Program-made: the position numbers and the translations under genes | Shown: piece after piece, positions 26,856 to 35,772 of the stretch | Numbering within the stretch: position 1 is the first letter of the stretch | Layout of the letters: each line of letters begins with the position of its first letter | NCBI GenBank assembly: GCA_964573255.1 | Contig: CAZNJB010000009.1 | Coordinates: 28,108 to 92,107, forward strand | Direction of reading: 5' to 3' | Source of the DNA: CAYNUJ01 sp964573255 | Lineage (GTDB): Bacteria; Bacteroidota; Ignavibacteria; Ignavibacteriales; Melioribacteraceae | Length of the DNA stretch: 64,000 bases | The notes under the pieces: generated by a model | Told to the model about the DNA's origin: nothing | Database searches by the model: none | Seen by the model: only the letters and a program-made list of their open reading frames with translations

Positions 26856-28229
26856 CTATCTTAATCTTTTTAATTTAGCGGCAAATGAACCGTCAATTCC
26901 ATGAATATGGGGATAAGTTTGGACACAACCGTTTTCGTCGAACAAAGATTCATCAAGTCCTAAATGATTTTTAACCAATTCAAAATTAGGATGTTCAAGC
27001 AAAAACTTATTTATAATTTCAATATTCTCCTCCGGCTCGATAGTACACGTCGAATAAACAACATAACCACCAACTTTAACTAAAGTTGCAGCTTTTGCAA
27101 GCAAATCATATTGCAACGGATTCAGTTTGCGAATATCTCCTATATCGCGTTTCCATTTGATATCCGGTTTTTTAACAAGTGTACCCAATCCGGTACAAGG
27201 CGCATCTACAAGCACTCTGTCGAAATCTTTCTCATCAAATTCTAATGCATCAATAGCTACCGCTCTAAGATTTTGAATTTTAAGTCTTTCCAGATTTTTC
27301 TTCAATATGTCTAATCTGCTTTCATACCTGTCAATTGCAACCAATTCACCTTCGTTATTCATCAATTCAGCAATCATACCGGTTTTACCGCCCGGTGCGG
27401 CACAAAGATCAAGAACTTTCATTCCAGGCTGCGGTTCTAACAATTTTACCGGTATGCCGGTACTTTCATCTTGAATACTAAAATAACCTTTTTTAAAATA
27501 TTTCCAATCTGTTATATTGCTTAGAACCGAAAGATGGAGAAAATTTTTCAAATATTTACCGTTTGTATATTTCATATCAACTTCTTGAAGCAATTTTTCC
27601 ATTTCCGTAATCGAAGTAATTAAACGGTTTACTCTTAGTGTGTGTGTGGGCTTTTGATTATTTGCTTCAAGTAATTTTTCGGTAAATTCTTCACCATATC
27701 TATTCAACCATCTTTTTACCAGCCAGGAAGGATGAGAATAATAAGCGCTAAAAAACAGTGGAAGGTCTTCTTCCCTGCTGGCATATCTTATTCCATCCTT
27801 ACTTCTTATAATACTTCTTAATACTGCATTAACCACATCACCGGATTTCTGACCTTGAAGTTTTTTTACAAACTCAACGGCTTCATTAACTGCCGCATAA
27901 TCCGGGACTTTATCAAGAAAGAGAATTTGATATAAAGCAACGCGCATGGCGTTCTTCATATTTGGAATACATTTGGGGAATTGTCCCTTATAAAATCCGG
28001 TTAATATCCAATCTATTCTGCCTAACCAGCGAATTACTCCGTGAACAATTTCGTAAAGAAGAGCTTTATCCTTCCCATCCAATTCGGAATTTTTTAATTC
28101 TACCTCGAGTAGTTTATCAAGATATGCATCCGTTCTGTCAATTCTATTTAATAACTTTATTGCCGTACCTCTTACTCCGGCATAAAGTCCTTTCAACTTA
28201 CCATCAGTTTCTGAAATGTTATTCGACAT
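26856..28229 (-). CDS. rsmB: 16S rRNA (cytosine-967-C5)-methyltransferase
   Basis: A 457-residue RNA m5C methyltransferase with an N-terminal NusB-like RNA-binding domain (about 15-145) and a C-terminal SAM domain. The SAM motif is LDLCAAPGGKTG, and the two catalytic cysteines are in DAPCTGLG and STCTIEPEEN. This layout is specific to RsmB (Fmu). The ATG at 28229 is the first in-frame start, and 174 bases separate it from rpmE. Confidence 0.92.
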   Translation of the reverse strand: MSNNISETDGKLKGLYAGVRGTAIKLLNRIDRTDAYLDKLLEVELKNSELDGKDKALLYEIVHGVIRWLGRIDWILTGFYKGQFPKCIPNMKNAMRVALYQILFLDKVPDYAAVNEAVEFVKKLQGQKSGDVVNAVLRSIIRSKDGIRYASREEDLPLFFSAYYSHPSWLVKRWLNRYGEEFTEKLLEANNQKPTHTLRVNRLITSITEMEKLLQEVDMKYTNGKYLKNFLHLSVLSNITDWKYFKKGYFSIQDESTGIPVKLLEPQPGMKVLDLCAAPGGKTGMIAELMNNEGELVAIDRYESRLDILKKNLERLKIQNLRAVAIDALEFDEKDFDRVLVDAPCTGLGTLVKKPDIKWKRDIGDIRKLNPLQYDLLAKAATLVKVGGYVVYSTCTIEPEENIEIINKFLLEHPNFELVKNHLGLDESLFDENGCVQTYPHIHGIDGSFAAKLKRLR

Positions 28230-28368
28230 AATTAAGCAATGTTAGTGACTGAAAATTTTCCGATAAAGGATAATGTAAATTTCGATAATAATATAAATAA
28301 GATTACCTAAATTATCGGAATTAACAAAAATAATAAAAATGAATGAAACGATTAAAAATTAGAAATGC

Positions 28369-28395
28369 AAAAAAAAAGCGGGCTAAAAACCCGCT
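28369..28395 (-). terminator. Intrinsic terminator after rpmE
   Basis: On the minus strand, AGCGGG, a 7-base loop TTTTTAG and CCCGCT form a 6-bp stem followed by nine T residues (28377-28369). It lies 9 bases past the rpmE stop and separates rpmE from the rsmB-rodZ-ligA group. Confidence 0.85.
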
Positions 28396-28403
28396 CAAAC
28401 TCG

Positions 28404-28610
28404 TTAGGCTGATTTCAACCCATAACGTTTGTTAAATCTATCAACACGTCCGGTTGAATCAACAATTTTTTGTTTACCAGTATAAAAGGGATGGCACTCC
28501 GAACAAATTTCCAATTTAATTTGAGGTACTGTTGCGCGGGTAACAAAGGTATTTCCGCAAACACACGATACTTCGCATTTTTGATATGTAGGGTGAATTC
28601 CTTTTTTCAT
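28404..28610 (-). CDS. rpmE: 50S ribosomal protein L31 (zinc-binding type)
   Basis: A 68-residue L31. The zinc ligands CxC near the N-terminus (SCVCGNTF) and CSECHPFYTG identify the C+ (zinc-binding) form, followed by the usual GRVDRFNKRYG tail. It is a monocistronic gene with its own terminator and a possible promoter just upstream. Confidence 0.96.
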   Translation of the reverse strand: MKKGIHPTYQKCEVSCVCGNTFVTRATVPQIKLEICSECHPFYTGKQKIVDSTGRVDRFNKRYGLKSA

Positions 28611-28638
28611 CTTCTCAATTCCTTTAAATTTTAGTCCC

Positions 28639-28669
28639 GAAATATAAATAATTCACTTTCGAAATTCAA
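28639..28669 (-). promoter_or_regulatory. Possible rpmE promoter
   Basis: On the minus strand, TTG (28669-28667), a 20-base spacer and TATATTTC (28646-28639), close to the Bacteroidota TTG/TAnnTTTG arrangement. It is 29 bases before the rpmE ATG. Tentative. Confidence 0.3.
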
Positions 28670-28671
28670 TT

Positions 28672-29331
28672 CTAATTTAATCTTCCGTTCCTTTTGTTCG
28701 CGCGTTTCATCGAATCGATTTTCGATTTCATTTTTTGCAAAGAATCTCTGTTTTCCTTCACAATATAAAACCCGTCGAACTCGAAATACGGATCTTTCGA
28801 CCCTCCGACAAGTACTTTCGGACCGGTAATTGTAGATTTCCCTTTAACGCCGCCTTTGGCTATATATTGGTCAACATTCACAGTTTTAACTGTGGAAAAT
28901 TTTGGAGGAGTCAATCTTTGCGTGACTACAACGTCATTCGGTTCGACTATTACTTTAATTGTATTTGACTTTTCTATTGCTGAAGAAGACTTGGATAAAA
29001 ATTCCTTAGGTTCTCCTAAATTCTTAGCGGTTACTTCTTCTCTCAATTTAGGTTCAGGGAAAAGTGAACCTGAATTGGTAAATTGCATAGAATCGAAAAC
29101 AATAAAGAATACAACCGCACTAAAAACAATTGCCAATGCCGGAGCAAAAACCCATACCGGAAAACTCTGTTTCGCATTTCCGCCGGAGAGTTCAAAATTT
29201 CCATTCTCAATTTTAGTCATTAAACGGAATTCAAAATCTTCCGGGGCTTTTTCTTCCGGTAGATTTTTGAGCATGGCTATAATTTTGGAGTATTTCTCCT
29301 CACTGTTAGAATTGTAAACATTTATTCCCAT
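28672..29331 (-). CDS. Predicted anti-sigma factor (single-pass membrane protein)
   Basis: A 219-residue protein starting 3 bases after the ECF sigma gene. The N-terminal cytoplasmic part (1-62) has KIIAMLKNLPEEKAPEDFEFRLMTKI, a pattern common in Bacteroidota anti-sigma factors. One membrane helix is at about 62-84, followed by a periplasmic part rich in Lys/Thr and ending in a charged tail. No zinc-binding HxxxCxxC motif is visible. The role of holding the upstream sigma factor at the membrane is inferred from position and topology. Confidence 0.65.
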   Translation of the reverse strand: MGINVYNSNSEEKYSKIIAMLKNLPEEKAPEDFEFRLMTKIENGNFELSGGNAKQSFPVWVFAPALAIVFSAVVFFIVFDSMQFTNSGSLFPEPKLREEVTAKNLGEPKEFLSKSSSAIEKSNTIKVIVEPNDVVVTQRLTPPKFSTVKTVNVDQYIAKGGVKGKSTITGPKVLVGGSKDPYFEFDGFYIVKENRDSLQKMKSKIDSMKRANKRNGRLN

Positions 29332-29334
29332 AGG

Positions 29335-29919
29335 CTACTCGTTATAGATATTTTTTAATAATTTTTGTAATTGACTTCTTCCACGATTAATTCTTGATTT
29401 TACAGTCCCAATAGAAAGACCGGTAATTTCAGCAATTTCTTCATAAGAAAATCCTTGAATATCCCTTAGCACCACAACTTCGCGATATACCGGTTTAACC
29501 TTCATTAACGCTTTCTGAATGATGTCATTCTTTATGCTGCTATCGGCTAATCTATCGGGTCCTATTACATTTTTATCCGGATATTGGTAAGACTTGTCTT
29601 CGTCATCGTTATTCAAAGAAAAGATTGTTCGTCTTTTCCTTCTCTTCAATTCGTTCTTTGCCAAATTTCCGGCAATTGTATAAATCCATGTAGAGAACTT
29701 CGCAAATGATTTATAAGAATCTTTGTTCAGGTAAAATTTAATCATAGTATCCTGAACGATATCGGTTGCAGTATCTTTGTCGCCAACAAACCGAAAAACA
29801 AAATTCGTTAAGGGGTCCTTGAATCTTTTAACAAGTAACTCATAAGCTGCAAGAGTATTGTTGTCTTGAAACTCCTTAATTAATTCTTCGTCCGAAAGTT
29901 TCTTTAATTCTTCTTTCAA
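29335..29919 (-). CDS. ECF-type RNA polymerase sigma factor
   Basis: A 194-residue sigma-70-family ECF protein. Region 2 is at about 25-90, with FVGDKDTATDIVQDTMIKFY and FSTWIYTIAGNLAKNELKRR. Region 4 is at about 130-190, with YREVVVLRDIQGFSYEEIAEITG and GTVKSRINRGRSQL. It initiates transcription of envelope or stress genes; the target set is unknown. The start is a TTG; no earlier ATG fits. A membrane anti-sigma candidate follows directly. A TTGACC near 29970 may be part of its promoter, but no good -10 is evident. Confidence 0.9.
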   Translation of the reverse strand: MKEELKKLSDEELIKEFQDNNTLAAYELLVKRFKDPLTNFVFRFVGDKDTATDIVQDTMIKFYLNKDSYKSFAKFSTWIYTIAGNLAKNELKRRKRRTIFSLNNDDEDKSYQYPDKNVIGPDRLADSSIKNDIIQKALMKVKPVYREVVVLRDIQGFSYEEIAEITGLSIGTVKSRINRGRSQLQKLLKNIYNE

Positions 29920-30003
29920 CTCTGGGTTATACCTTTTTAATTTTTATTTGTTTCAATAAATTTGGTCAAAATTTCACCAATAAATTTACTAAATCGGAAT
30001 CTA

Positions 30004-31011
30004 TTATTGTAACATTTCGGCAATCATTAATGTAGCTGCAGTCTTTGTATCCACTGAACTTGTTTTAACTGCCAATTCTAAATTCAGCAATGCCCTTGCG
30101 GCATTATGCAGGCGTCTTTCATTCAGCAGATAGTTAGCCATAGCACATTTTTTATAATAGTAAGGAGATACTCCCAATTCCCTTGCAGCCTCTTCATTAG
30201 AGATTCTATTTCTCTTAAATTCATGCGCCGAAGCTAGAGTCATTATAAATTTAGTTAGCGTAGCCGAAATACGTAATATATCCACTCCCGAATCTAAAAG
30301 ATTCAAGCATACTTTTAGAGCTTTCTTTTTATTGCCGCTCCCTATCGCATCTTGCAACTCGAATACAGAATATTCCTTAGTAGCAGAACTTAAATTTTCT
30401 ATTATTTCCTGAGTTACTTCACCTTTGCCATTTAAGAATCCGGCAAATTTTTGTATCTGCATTTCGAGTAAAGATTTTTCTTCTCCTACAAACTCCATCA
30501 GCATCAATGCATTTTCATGCGGAATGGAAATCCCGTATTTTCGCGCTCGACCAATAATCCAATCTGCAAGTTCAGAAGGACGGAGTTTTCTATCTTCAAA
30601 TAAATAACCTTTCGCTGCTAATTCTTTAAACGGCTGCTGATTTAAATTTTTTATTTCAGAATTATAAGTGATAATCATTACCGTAAAATCTGCAGGAGAT
30701 TTTGCATAAGGTAATAATTTCGATTTATCGGTTACATTTTCGAATCCCCTAACAATTATCAGTTTTTTTTCGGACCCGAACGGAAATGCAGACGCAGATT
30801 CCAAAATTTTATTGAAATCAATTTCTTTATCCAACGAAAATATTTCCAAATCGAAATCGGATTGAAGAAGAGGTTCTACAGCTTTTTTTACCTGCTCCAA
30901 GGCAGATTCGATTGAAAATTTATCATTACCCGCTATAAAATATATCGGCAGAAGAGAATCCTCTCCGAGAGTATTTTCTATTGCATCTAATGTAGGTAAT
31001 CCTTTAGCCAT
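30004..31011 (-). CDS. holA: DNA polymerase III subunit delta
   Basis: A 335-residue clamp-loader delta subunit. The family pattern is seen in PIYFIAGNDKFSIESALEQV (about 23-42), an AAA-like domain without a Walker A motif, FGSEKKLIIVRGFENVTDKSKL, and RKYGISIPHENALMLMEFVGEE of the lid domain. It works with DnaX and HolB to load the sliding clamp. It starts 1 base after the stop of the MetS-like gene. Confidence 0.88.
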   Translation of the reverse strand: MAKGLPTLDAIENTLGEDSLLPIYFIAGNDKFSIESALEQVKKAVEPLLQSDFDLEIFSLDKEIDFNKILESASAFPFGSEKKLIIVRGFENVTDKSKLLPYAKSPADFTVMIITYNSEIKNLNQQPFKELAAKGYLFEDRKLRPSELADWIIGRARKYGISIPHENALMLMEFVGEEKSLLEMQIQKFAGFLNGKGEVTQEIIENLSSATKEYSVFELQDAIGSGNKKKALKVCLNLLDSGVDILRISATLTKFIMTLASAHEFKRNRISNEEAARELGVSPYYYKKCAMANYLLNERRLHNAARALLNLELAVKTSSVDTKTAATLMIAEMLQ

Positions 31012-31012
31012 A

Positions 31013-31114
31013 TTATTTTTTCATACTTTCTTTTTTAATTGCGGTATAAAGCAATAAGCCAAATCCGCCCCAAACAATTCCACAAACTATAACCAAAGTT
31101 ATCCAAGCAATCAT
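31013..31114 (-). CDS. MetS-like small subunit of an NSS transporter
   Basis: A 33-residue membrane peptide, MIAWITLVIVCGIVWGGF then GLLLYTAIKKESMKK. It has one hydrophobic helix (about 2-25) with a W-G-G turn and a lysine-rich C-terminus. It starts at an ATG sharing one base with the stop of the upstream NSS transporter gene (TGATG). Small proteins of this kind (MetS) accompany MetP-type methionine/alanine importers of the NSS family and are needed for uptake. The match is by length, position and W-G-G-hydrophobic pattern; the exact substrate is unknown. Confidence 0.7.
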   Translation of the reverse strand: MIAWITLVIVCGIVWGGFGLLLYTAIKKESMKK

Positions 31115-32577
31115 CAGTCGCTCAAAGTCTTGTTAACTAATATTCTATTGAAAAACACAAATATCGAAATAATTATAGTCCATTGAAAAATGCAAGTACC
31201 TGCATTAGCAACATGAAAAGGGTTCCACCACTCAGGATCCCATTGTGCCGAAGATACCAACCACCAAACTAACAAAATTACTACTTGTAAAGGAATCAAG
31301 AATTTAATAATAAAATTATAAAATTTACCTACCTTAATATCGGAACCCTCGCCGTTGATTATCTCGGTTCTAAATTTATCAACACCAAACCGGATAATAG
31401 AGAATGAAATGAACGCTCCGCTTAAAATTAGTCCAACGCCCCAAACCCAATCTTGGTTTGCAAAAAAATCCATATTCAAAGCTGATGGAACTCCAAGTAA
31501 AAATCCTGATGCAGCCACAATAATTATAGCTCTTTTTCGCTCAATTCCGTAGTCAATAAATGTACGAGTTGTCAATTCTACCAAAGAAATTAAAGATGAA
31601 AGAGCCGCCGATGAAAGAGCTAAAAAGAATAGAGCCCCGAAAATATAATTGATAGAAACATTGGATGACATTTTTGAGAATAAGAGGGGCAAGTAAATAA
31701 AAGTAAGTCCTGTATTAGCCGGTCCGGATTGAGAAATTTTATCCATCGCTTCGGCACCGCTAAGTGAAAAGACCGTGGAAAATATTATTATTCCTGCTAT
31801 CAAAGAAATCGAATTATTTCCAAATCCCAGAAGTGCAGCATTTAAAGGAACATCTTCTTTTTTTCTCATATAAACGGCGTAGGTTAAAATCAAGCCCCAC
31901 CCTGCACCGGTATCCCAGGCATTCTGGGTTAAAGCGCTTAACCAAACCTTATAATTGAGCAAATAATTAATATCAGGTGTAAAAAAATACTTAATCCCTT
32001 CAATTGCATTGGGAAGAGTTACAGCTCTTACCAACAATACTAATAGAATAACAACCAGCGAAGTAACAAGAATTTTATTTGCTTTTTCGATACCGTTTAC
32101 AACACCCCGGTAAATTACCGCAGCGGAAAGAAATATTGCCAAGAAATGGAAAAGAATAGGTAAATAACCGGAAGAAAAATTCTCCCAATAAAGAAGATGA
32201 TTTTCCGCAGTAAATAAATCACCCGAGAGTGCGGAGAATAAATAATAAATACACCACCCGGTCACAACCGAGTAATAAAACATAATTGCCGTAGATACAA
32301 AAGCAATAAATCCTCCCATCCAGCCGAATCTTTTTCCAGCAGTAATTGCAATAGCACCGAGAGGACCTTTGCGCGTAAATTTTCCGAGTGCAAATTCGGC
32401 AATGATTAGAGGGACCGACCAAATTAGAAGAAATATTACCCAGGGAATTAGGAAAGAACCGCCGCCGTTTTGTGCGACGATTCTCGAAAATCTCCATATA
32501 TTCCCAGTTCCAACGGCTATTCCGAGAGTGGAAATAACCAAAGCCCAACGGGAAGTGAAAAATTCCTGCTGTTTCAT
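31114..32577 (-). CDS. Sodium-dependent transporter, NSS family (MetP-like)
   Basis: A 487-residue transporter with about 12 helices of the LeuT fold. The NSS hallmark is near the N-terminus: FFTSRWALVISTLGIAVGTG and NIWRFSRIVAQNGGGSFLIP (about residues 6-44), including the unwound helix 1 (VGTGNIWRF). Members take up amino acids with Na+, and the adjacent MetS-like peptide points to a MetP-type methionine/alanine importer. It follows the cyclophilin lipoprotein gene by 6 bases, but no functional link is known. Confidence 0.88.
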   Translation of the reverse strand: MKQQEFFTSRWALVISTLGIAVGTGNIWRFSRIVAQNGGGSFLIPWVIFLLIWSVPLIIAEFALGKFTRKGPLGAIAITAGKRFGWMGGFIAFVSTAIMFYYSVVTGWCIYYLFSALSGDLFTAENHLLYWENFSSGYLPILFHFLAIFLSAAVIYRGVVNGIEKANKILVTSLVVILLVLLVRAVTLPNAIEGIKYFFTPDINYLLNYKVWLSALTQNAWDTGAGWGLILTYAVYMRKKEDVPLNAALLGFGNNSISLIAGIIIFSTVFSLSGAEAMDKISQSGPANTGLTFIYLPLLFSKMSSNVSINYIFGALFFLALSSAALSSLISLVELTTRTFIDYGIERKRAIIIVAASGFLLGVPSALNMDFFANQDWVWGVGLILSGAFISFSIIRFGVDKFRTEIINGEGSDIKVGKFYNFIIKFLIPLQVVILLVWWLVSSAQWDPEWWNPFHVANAGTCIFQWTIIISIFVFFNRILVNKTLSD

Positions 32578-32583
32578 TTGTTA

Positions 32584-33207
32584 TTATCTGTGTCTTTTAA
32601 CAACTGTAACGCTTTCCATTACAACCGGAGTAATCGGTTTATCCATTGCTCCGGTTTTAACTTTCCCGATTGCTTCAAGAACATCCTGTCCGGAAATGAT
32701 TTTACCAAATATAGTGTGTCTTCCGTTCAACCAAGGTGTTGGAACTAACGTAATAAAGAATTGGCTTCCGTTTGTATTCGGACCTGCATTAGCCATTGCT
32801 AAAAGTCCGGGTTCAGAGAACATTAAATTCGGACGTATTTCATCTTGGAATTTACCGCCCCAATAACTTTCTCCACCTCTGCCTGTTCCGGTTGGATCAC
32901 CGCCTTGAATCATAAATTGATCAATCACTCTGTGAAATGTTACACCATCATAATATTTCTTAAGAATTAAACCCACAAAATTTTCAACGGTTTTAGGAGT
33001 TTCGTGTGGGAATAATTCCAACTCCATAGTTCCCATATTTGTCTTAATTGTAGCAACTAACATTTCGCTGTTGTTTGTATCCATTAAATCTTTCACTTTT
33101 GCCTCGATATTATTTGTTGTTTCTTTTTTTATTTCCTTTTTACCTTCATCTTTTCCGCAAGCCGCAAGCATAACAACGGCTAAGAGTATTAGAAGAATCC
33201 TTTTCAT
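32584..33207 (-). CDS. Peptidyl-prolyl cis-trans isomerase, cyclophilin-type lipoprotein
   Basis: With the ATG at 33207 this is a 207-residue lipoprotein: signal MKRILLILLAVVMLAAC with lipobox LAAC and C17 as the lipidated cysteine. The strong AGGAGG ribosome binding site 5 bases upstream favours this start over a longer frame to 33234. The cyclophilin domain (about 45-205) has VTFHRVIDQFMIQGGDPTGTG and GSQFFITL, the catalytic arginine and Gln region of the fold. It assists protein folding in the periplasm. It follows uppP by about 10 bases. Confidence 0.9.
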   Translation of the reverse strand: MKRILLILLAVVMLAACGKDEGKKEIKKETTNNIEAKVKDLMDTNNSEMLVATIKTNMGTMELELFPHETPKTVENFVGLILKKYYDGVTFHRVIDQFMIQGGDPTGTGRGGESYWGGKFQDEIRPNLMFSEPGLLAMANAGPNTNGSQFFITLVPTPWLNGRHTIFGKIISGQDVLEAIGKVKTGAMDKPITPVVMESVTVVKRHR

Positions 33208-33217
33208 TTTACCTCCT

Positions 33218-34066
33218 CTATGGATTGATAACATTCCAGTAAATTAAACCTAAAATAACAAGACCAATTATTATTCTATAAAATACAAAAACGAAAGTAG
33301 TATTTTTTCTCAAAAATTTTAATAAAAACTCGATTGTAAGATATCCGCTGATGGCTGCAGCAGCAGTAGCGGCAATTAGCGCAATACTACCCGAAAAATC
33401 AATATATTCTAACGATTGGTAAAATTCCAGAAGACCGCTGCCGAATACTGCCGGGATGCTGAGCAGAAACGAAAACCTTGCAGCTACTTCACGCTTGTAA
33501 CCTAAAAACAATCCGGCTGTAATTGTAGTACCCGACCTCGAAGAACCAGGAATTAATGCGAAAGATTGAGCTATTCCAATCAACAATGCCGAAAGCCAAT
33601 TTATCTGGCTCAAATCTTTCTTAAAATTCCCCTTCTTTTCGGCAATACCTAAAATGATTCCAAGAATGATTAAACTGAAAGCGATTACTTTCAAGTCTTT
33701 CGTAAATGCACCTTCAATTACATCCTTAAATCCCAAGCCTATAACAATTACCGGAAGCGAACCAATAATAATGTACCATCCCATTTTGGAATTCAAAGAT
33801 TGCTCGGAAAATTTTTTCCTTTTAAAAAGATTATCTTTGAAAAAATCATTCAAAATTGAAATGATATCATTCCAAAAATAGATTAATATTGCCAATAGAG
33901 TTCCTAACTGAACAACGGCTATAAAAGATGTCCATCTTTCAGGATGATCGGCTGATATAAGTCCCAATAATTTACCTGCAACTGTTAAGTGACCTGTGCT
34001 GCTAATGGGTAAAAATTCCGTTAATCCTTGTATAATCCCCAAAAATATCGCTTCAAAAATATTCAA
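33218..34066 (-). CDS. uppP: Undecaprenyl-diphosphatase
   Basis: A 282-residue membrane phosphatase (BacA/UppP) that recycles undecaprenyl diphosphate for peptidoglycan and polysaccharide synthesis. Signature motifs: GIIQGLTEFLPISSTGHL near the N-terminus (about 10-27) and PGSSRSGTTITAGL (about 173-186), which contains the catalytic arginine. It is one of a run of envelope genes on this strand. Confidence 0.95.
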   Translation of the reverse strand: MNIFEAIFLGIIQGLTEFLPISSTGHLTVAGKLLGLISADHPERWTSFIAVVQLGTLLAILIYFWNDIISILNDFFKDNLFKRKKFSEQSLNSKMGWYIIIGSLPVIVIGLGFKDVIEGAFTKDLKVIAFSLIILGIILGIAEKKGNFKKDLSQINWLSALLIGIAQSFALIPGSSRSGTTITAGLFLGYKREVAARFSFLLSIPAVFGSGLLEFYQSLEYIDFSGSIALIAATAAAAISGYLTIEFLLKFLRKNTTFVFVFYRIIIGLVILGLIYWNVINP

Positions 34067-34075
34067 GAGACACCT

Positions 34076-34717
34076 CTATAATGAATAAACAATACCTAAT
34101 TTAATTCCGGCGGAAACTGAATTTAAAGTAACGTTTTCACCCAATCCTCTGTTGTAAAGAGCAACACCTTCACTCTCAACTTCTCCCGGGAAATCGAGTC
34201 TTGCATCAACTCCAATGTAAGCATATAAATTGTCGCCGAGAGTAGTCATTCCGAATGCCTTTGCCACAAAACCGTATCCCAATGCGGTATAGACTTTTTC
34301 AACAGAAGTAGTGGGTAATTTCTCCGTTAAAGAGACGTATCTTACTCCTCCTCCGCCTCCGAATTTGAATTTATAACCTTCCCCCTTATAAACATAATAG
34401 CCCATAAGCGATGGTTTATGCTGCAAATACGAGAAATCATAAACGGAGAGAAATGATGCATCGGTATAAGAATAAATGGAAATAGCGTACTCTAAACCTA
34501 TATCAAAATTATTTTTCACAGAATAATCTAATTCACCAAAAAATTCCGCTTCGGTTTCAAAACTTTTCACTTGATTCGATGCACCTGCAAAGTTGATATT
34601 TATATAATCTTTAACTGAACTGCGAGACGATAAATTGATCCCCATCCCGGCTGATATATCTATCTGTGAATAGATTATAATAGGCACAAATAAAAGAATT
34701 AAAATTATTTTTTTCAT
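34076..34717 (-). CDS. Outer membrane beta-barrel protein, function unknown
   Basis: A 213-residue protein with a signal peptide (MKKIILILLFVPIIIYSQ) and alternating hydrophobic/polar strands, such as NFDIGLEYAISIYSYTD and YKFKFGGGGGVRYVSL, ending in a strand with a terminal leucine. It resembles small outer membrane barrels of the porin/OmpW kind, common in Bacteroidota. No ligand or partner is evident. It overlaps the upstream membrane gene by 4 bases. Confidence 0.65.
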   Translation of the reverse strand: MKKIILILLFVPIIIYSQIDISAGMGINLSSRSSVKDYININFAGASNQVKSFETEAEFFGELDYSVKNNFDIGLEYAISIYSYTDASFLSVYDFSYLQHKPSLMGYYVYKGEGYKFKFGGGGGVRYVSLTEKLPTTSVEKVYTALGYGFVAKAFGMTTLGDNLYAYIGVDARLDFPGEVESEGVALYNRGLGENVTLNSVSAGIKLGIVYSL

Positions 34718-35772
34718 AACTCTTCACTGTCCATACTTTTAATAACATTGAGGAAATTTAATTTCGGTTTCCCTTCTTCCACTCTCTTTTTATTGATTAT
34801 ATAAATAAAGAAGAATGCGGAAAAAATGAATATAACGTAGGAAATTATATGGGTCAAAATTGCGTATGCACTGCTTATTTCCTGATCGAAAGAAAAAATA
34901 GTAACTAACACAGAAATAGTGATCAAATGATAAGAACCCGTACCGCCGGGTGTAGGAATAATTATCCCGAAGGCGCTAATAGTCATAAGAATCCACGCCA
35001 TACCATAAGTTACTTCTTTTATCGAATCCATTCCTACCATTTTGAAGGCAATCCACGAATTGAATGCATAAACAAGCATGATAACTACACTAAGAAAGAA
35101 TGTCATAAAATAGTTTTTCCATCCTTTCAAACTTGCCAATCCTTCAATTAAAGTATCGAAGATGTATTGCAGTTTAAGTGAAATTTTTTCAGAAAAAACA
35201 TTCGTCATTTTCAAAAGTACAGCAGTGAAGCGTTCTTTAAAAATCACTAATAAGAAAATTAAAATAATCAGAATACCATTAGCAATAAAAACAATATTAA
35301 GAGTGTATTCCAGCCAAGATATTTCAGTGTAAAGATCACCACCATATATTAAAACGCTTATTAATACAGAAAATGAAAGGGCAAGGATATCAATAATTCT
35401 CTCAAGAATTACCGTTCCGAAAATTGAAGTTCTGGATATTTTTTCCCATCGCCCCAAGAAAAAAGAACGGAAAATTTCTCCGGCACGAGGCACTACAGCA
35501 TTCAAACCGTAACCAACCATTACAGCACCGAAAAGGTGCTTTACGCTAACGTCTCTTTTAACCGAAGAGAGAATATACTTCCATCTTATCGCTCTTAAAA
35601 AATGTGAAAACATAAAGATTATAATAAAAACCAAAGTCCATAATGGATTTGCCTGAGTGACTAATTGAATTGATGAGAATAAATCAACATTGTAAAAAGC
35701 TAAATACAGAAATATTACCGTAAGTAGAAACGGGAAAATTATACTAATAATTTTTTTAGATTTTTCAGTCAT
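34714..35772 (-). CDS. Lysylphosphatidylglycerol synthase TM region/UPF0104 family membrane protein
   Basis: A 352-residue membrane protein with about 8 helices. The LPG_synthase_TM (UPF0104/YbhN) pattern is seen in NPLWTLVFIIIFMFSHFLRA and RWKYILSS (about 41-71) and in VGYGLNAVVPRAGEIFRSFFL (about 87-107). Some members are lipid flippases and others are uncharacterised. It lacks the C-terminal catalytic domain of MprF, so lysyl transfer is not expected. It overlaps lolA and the barrel gene by 4 bases each (ATGA), so they form one operon. Confidence 0.8.
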   Translation of the reverse strand: MTEKSKKIISIIFPFLLTVIFLYLAFYNVDLFSSIQLVTQANPLWTLVFIIIFMFSHFLRAIRWKYILSSVKRDVSVKHLFGAVMVGYGLNAVVPRAGEIFRSFFLGRWEKISRTSIFGTVILERIIDILALSFSVLISVLIYGGDLYTEISWLEYTLNIVFIANGILIILIFLLVIFKERFTAVLLKMTNVFSEKISLKLQYIFDTLIEGLASLKGWKNYFMTFFLSVVIMLVYAFNSWIAFKMVGMDSIKEVTYGMAWILMTISAFGIIIPTPGGTGSYHLITISVLVTIFSFDQEISSAYAILTHIISYVIFIFSAFFFIYIINKKRVEEGKPKLNFLNVIKSMDSEEL

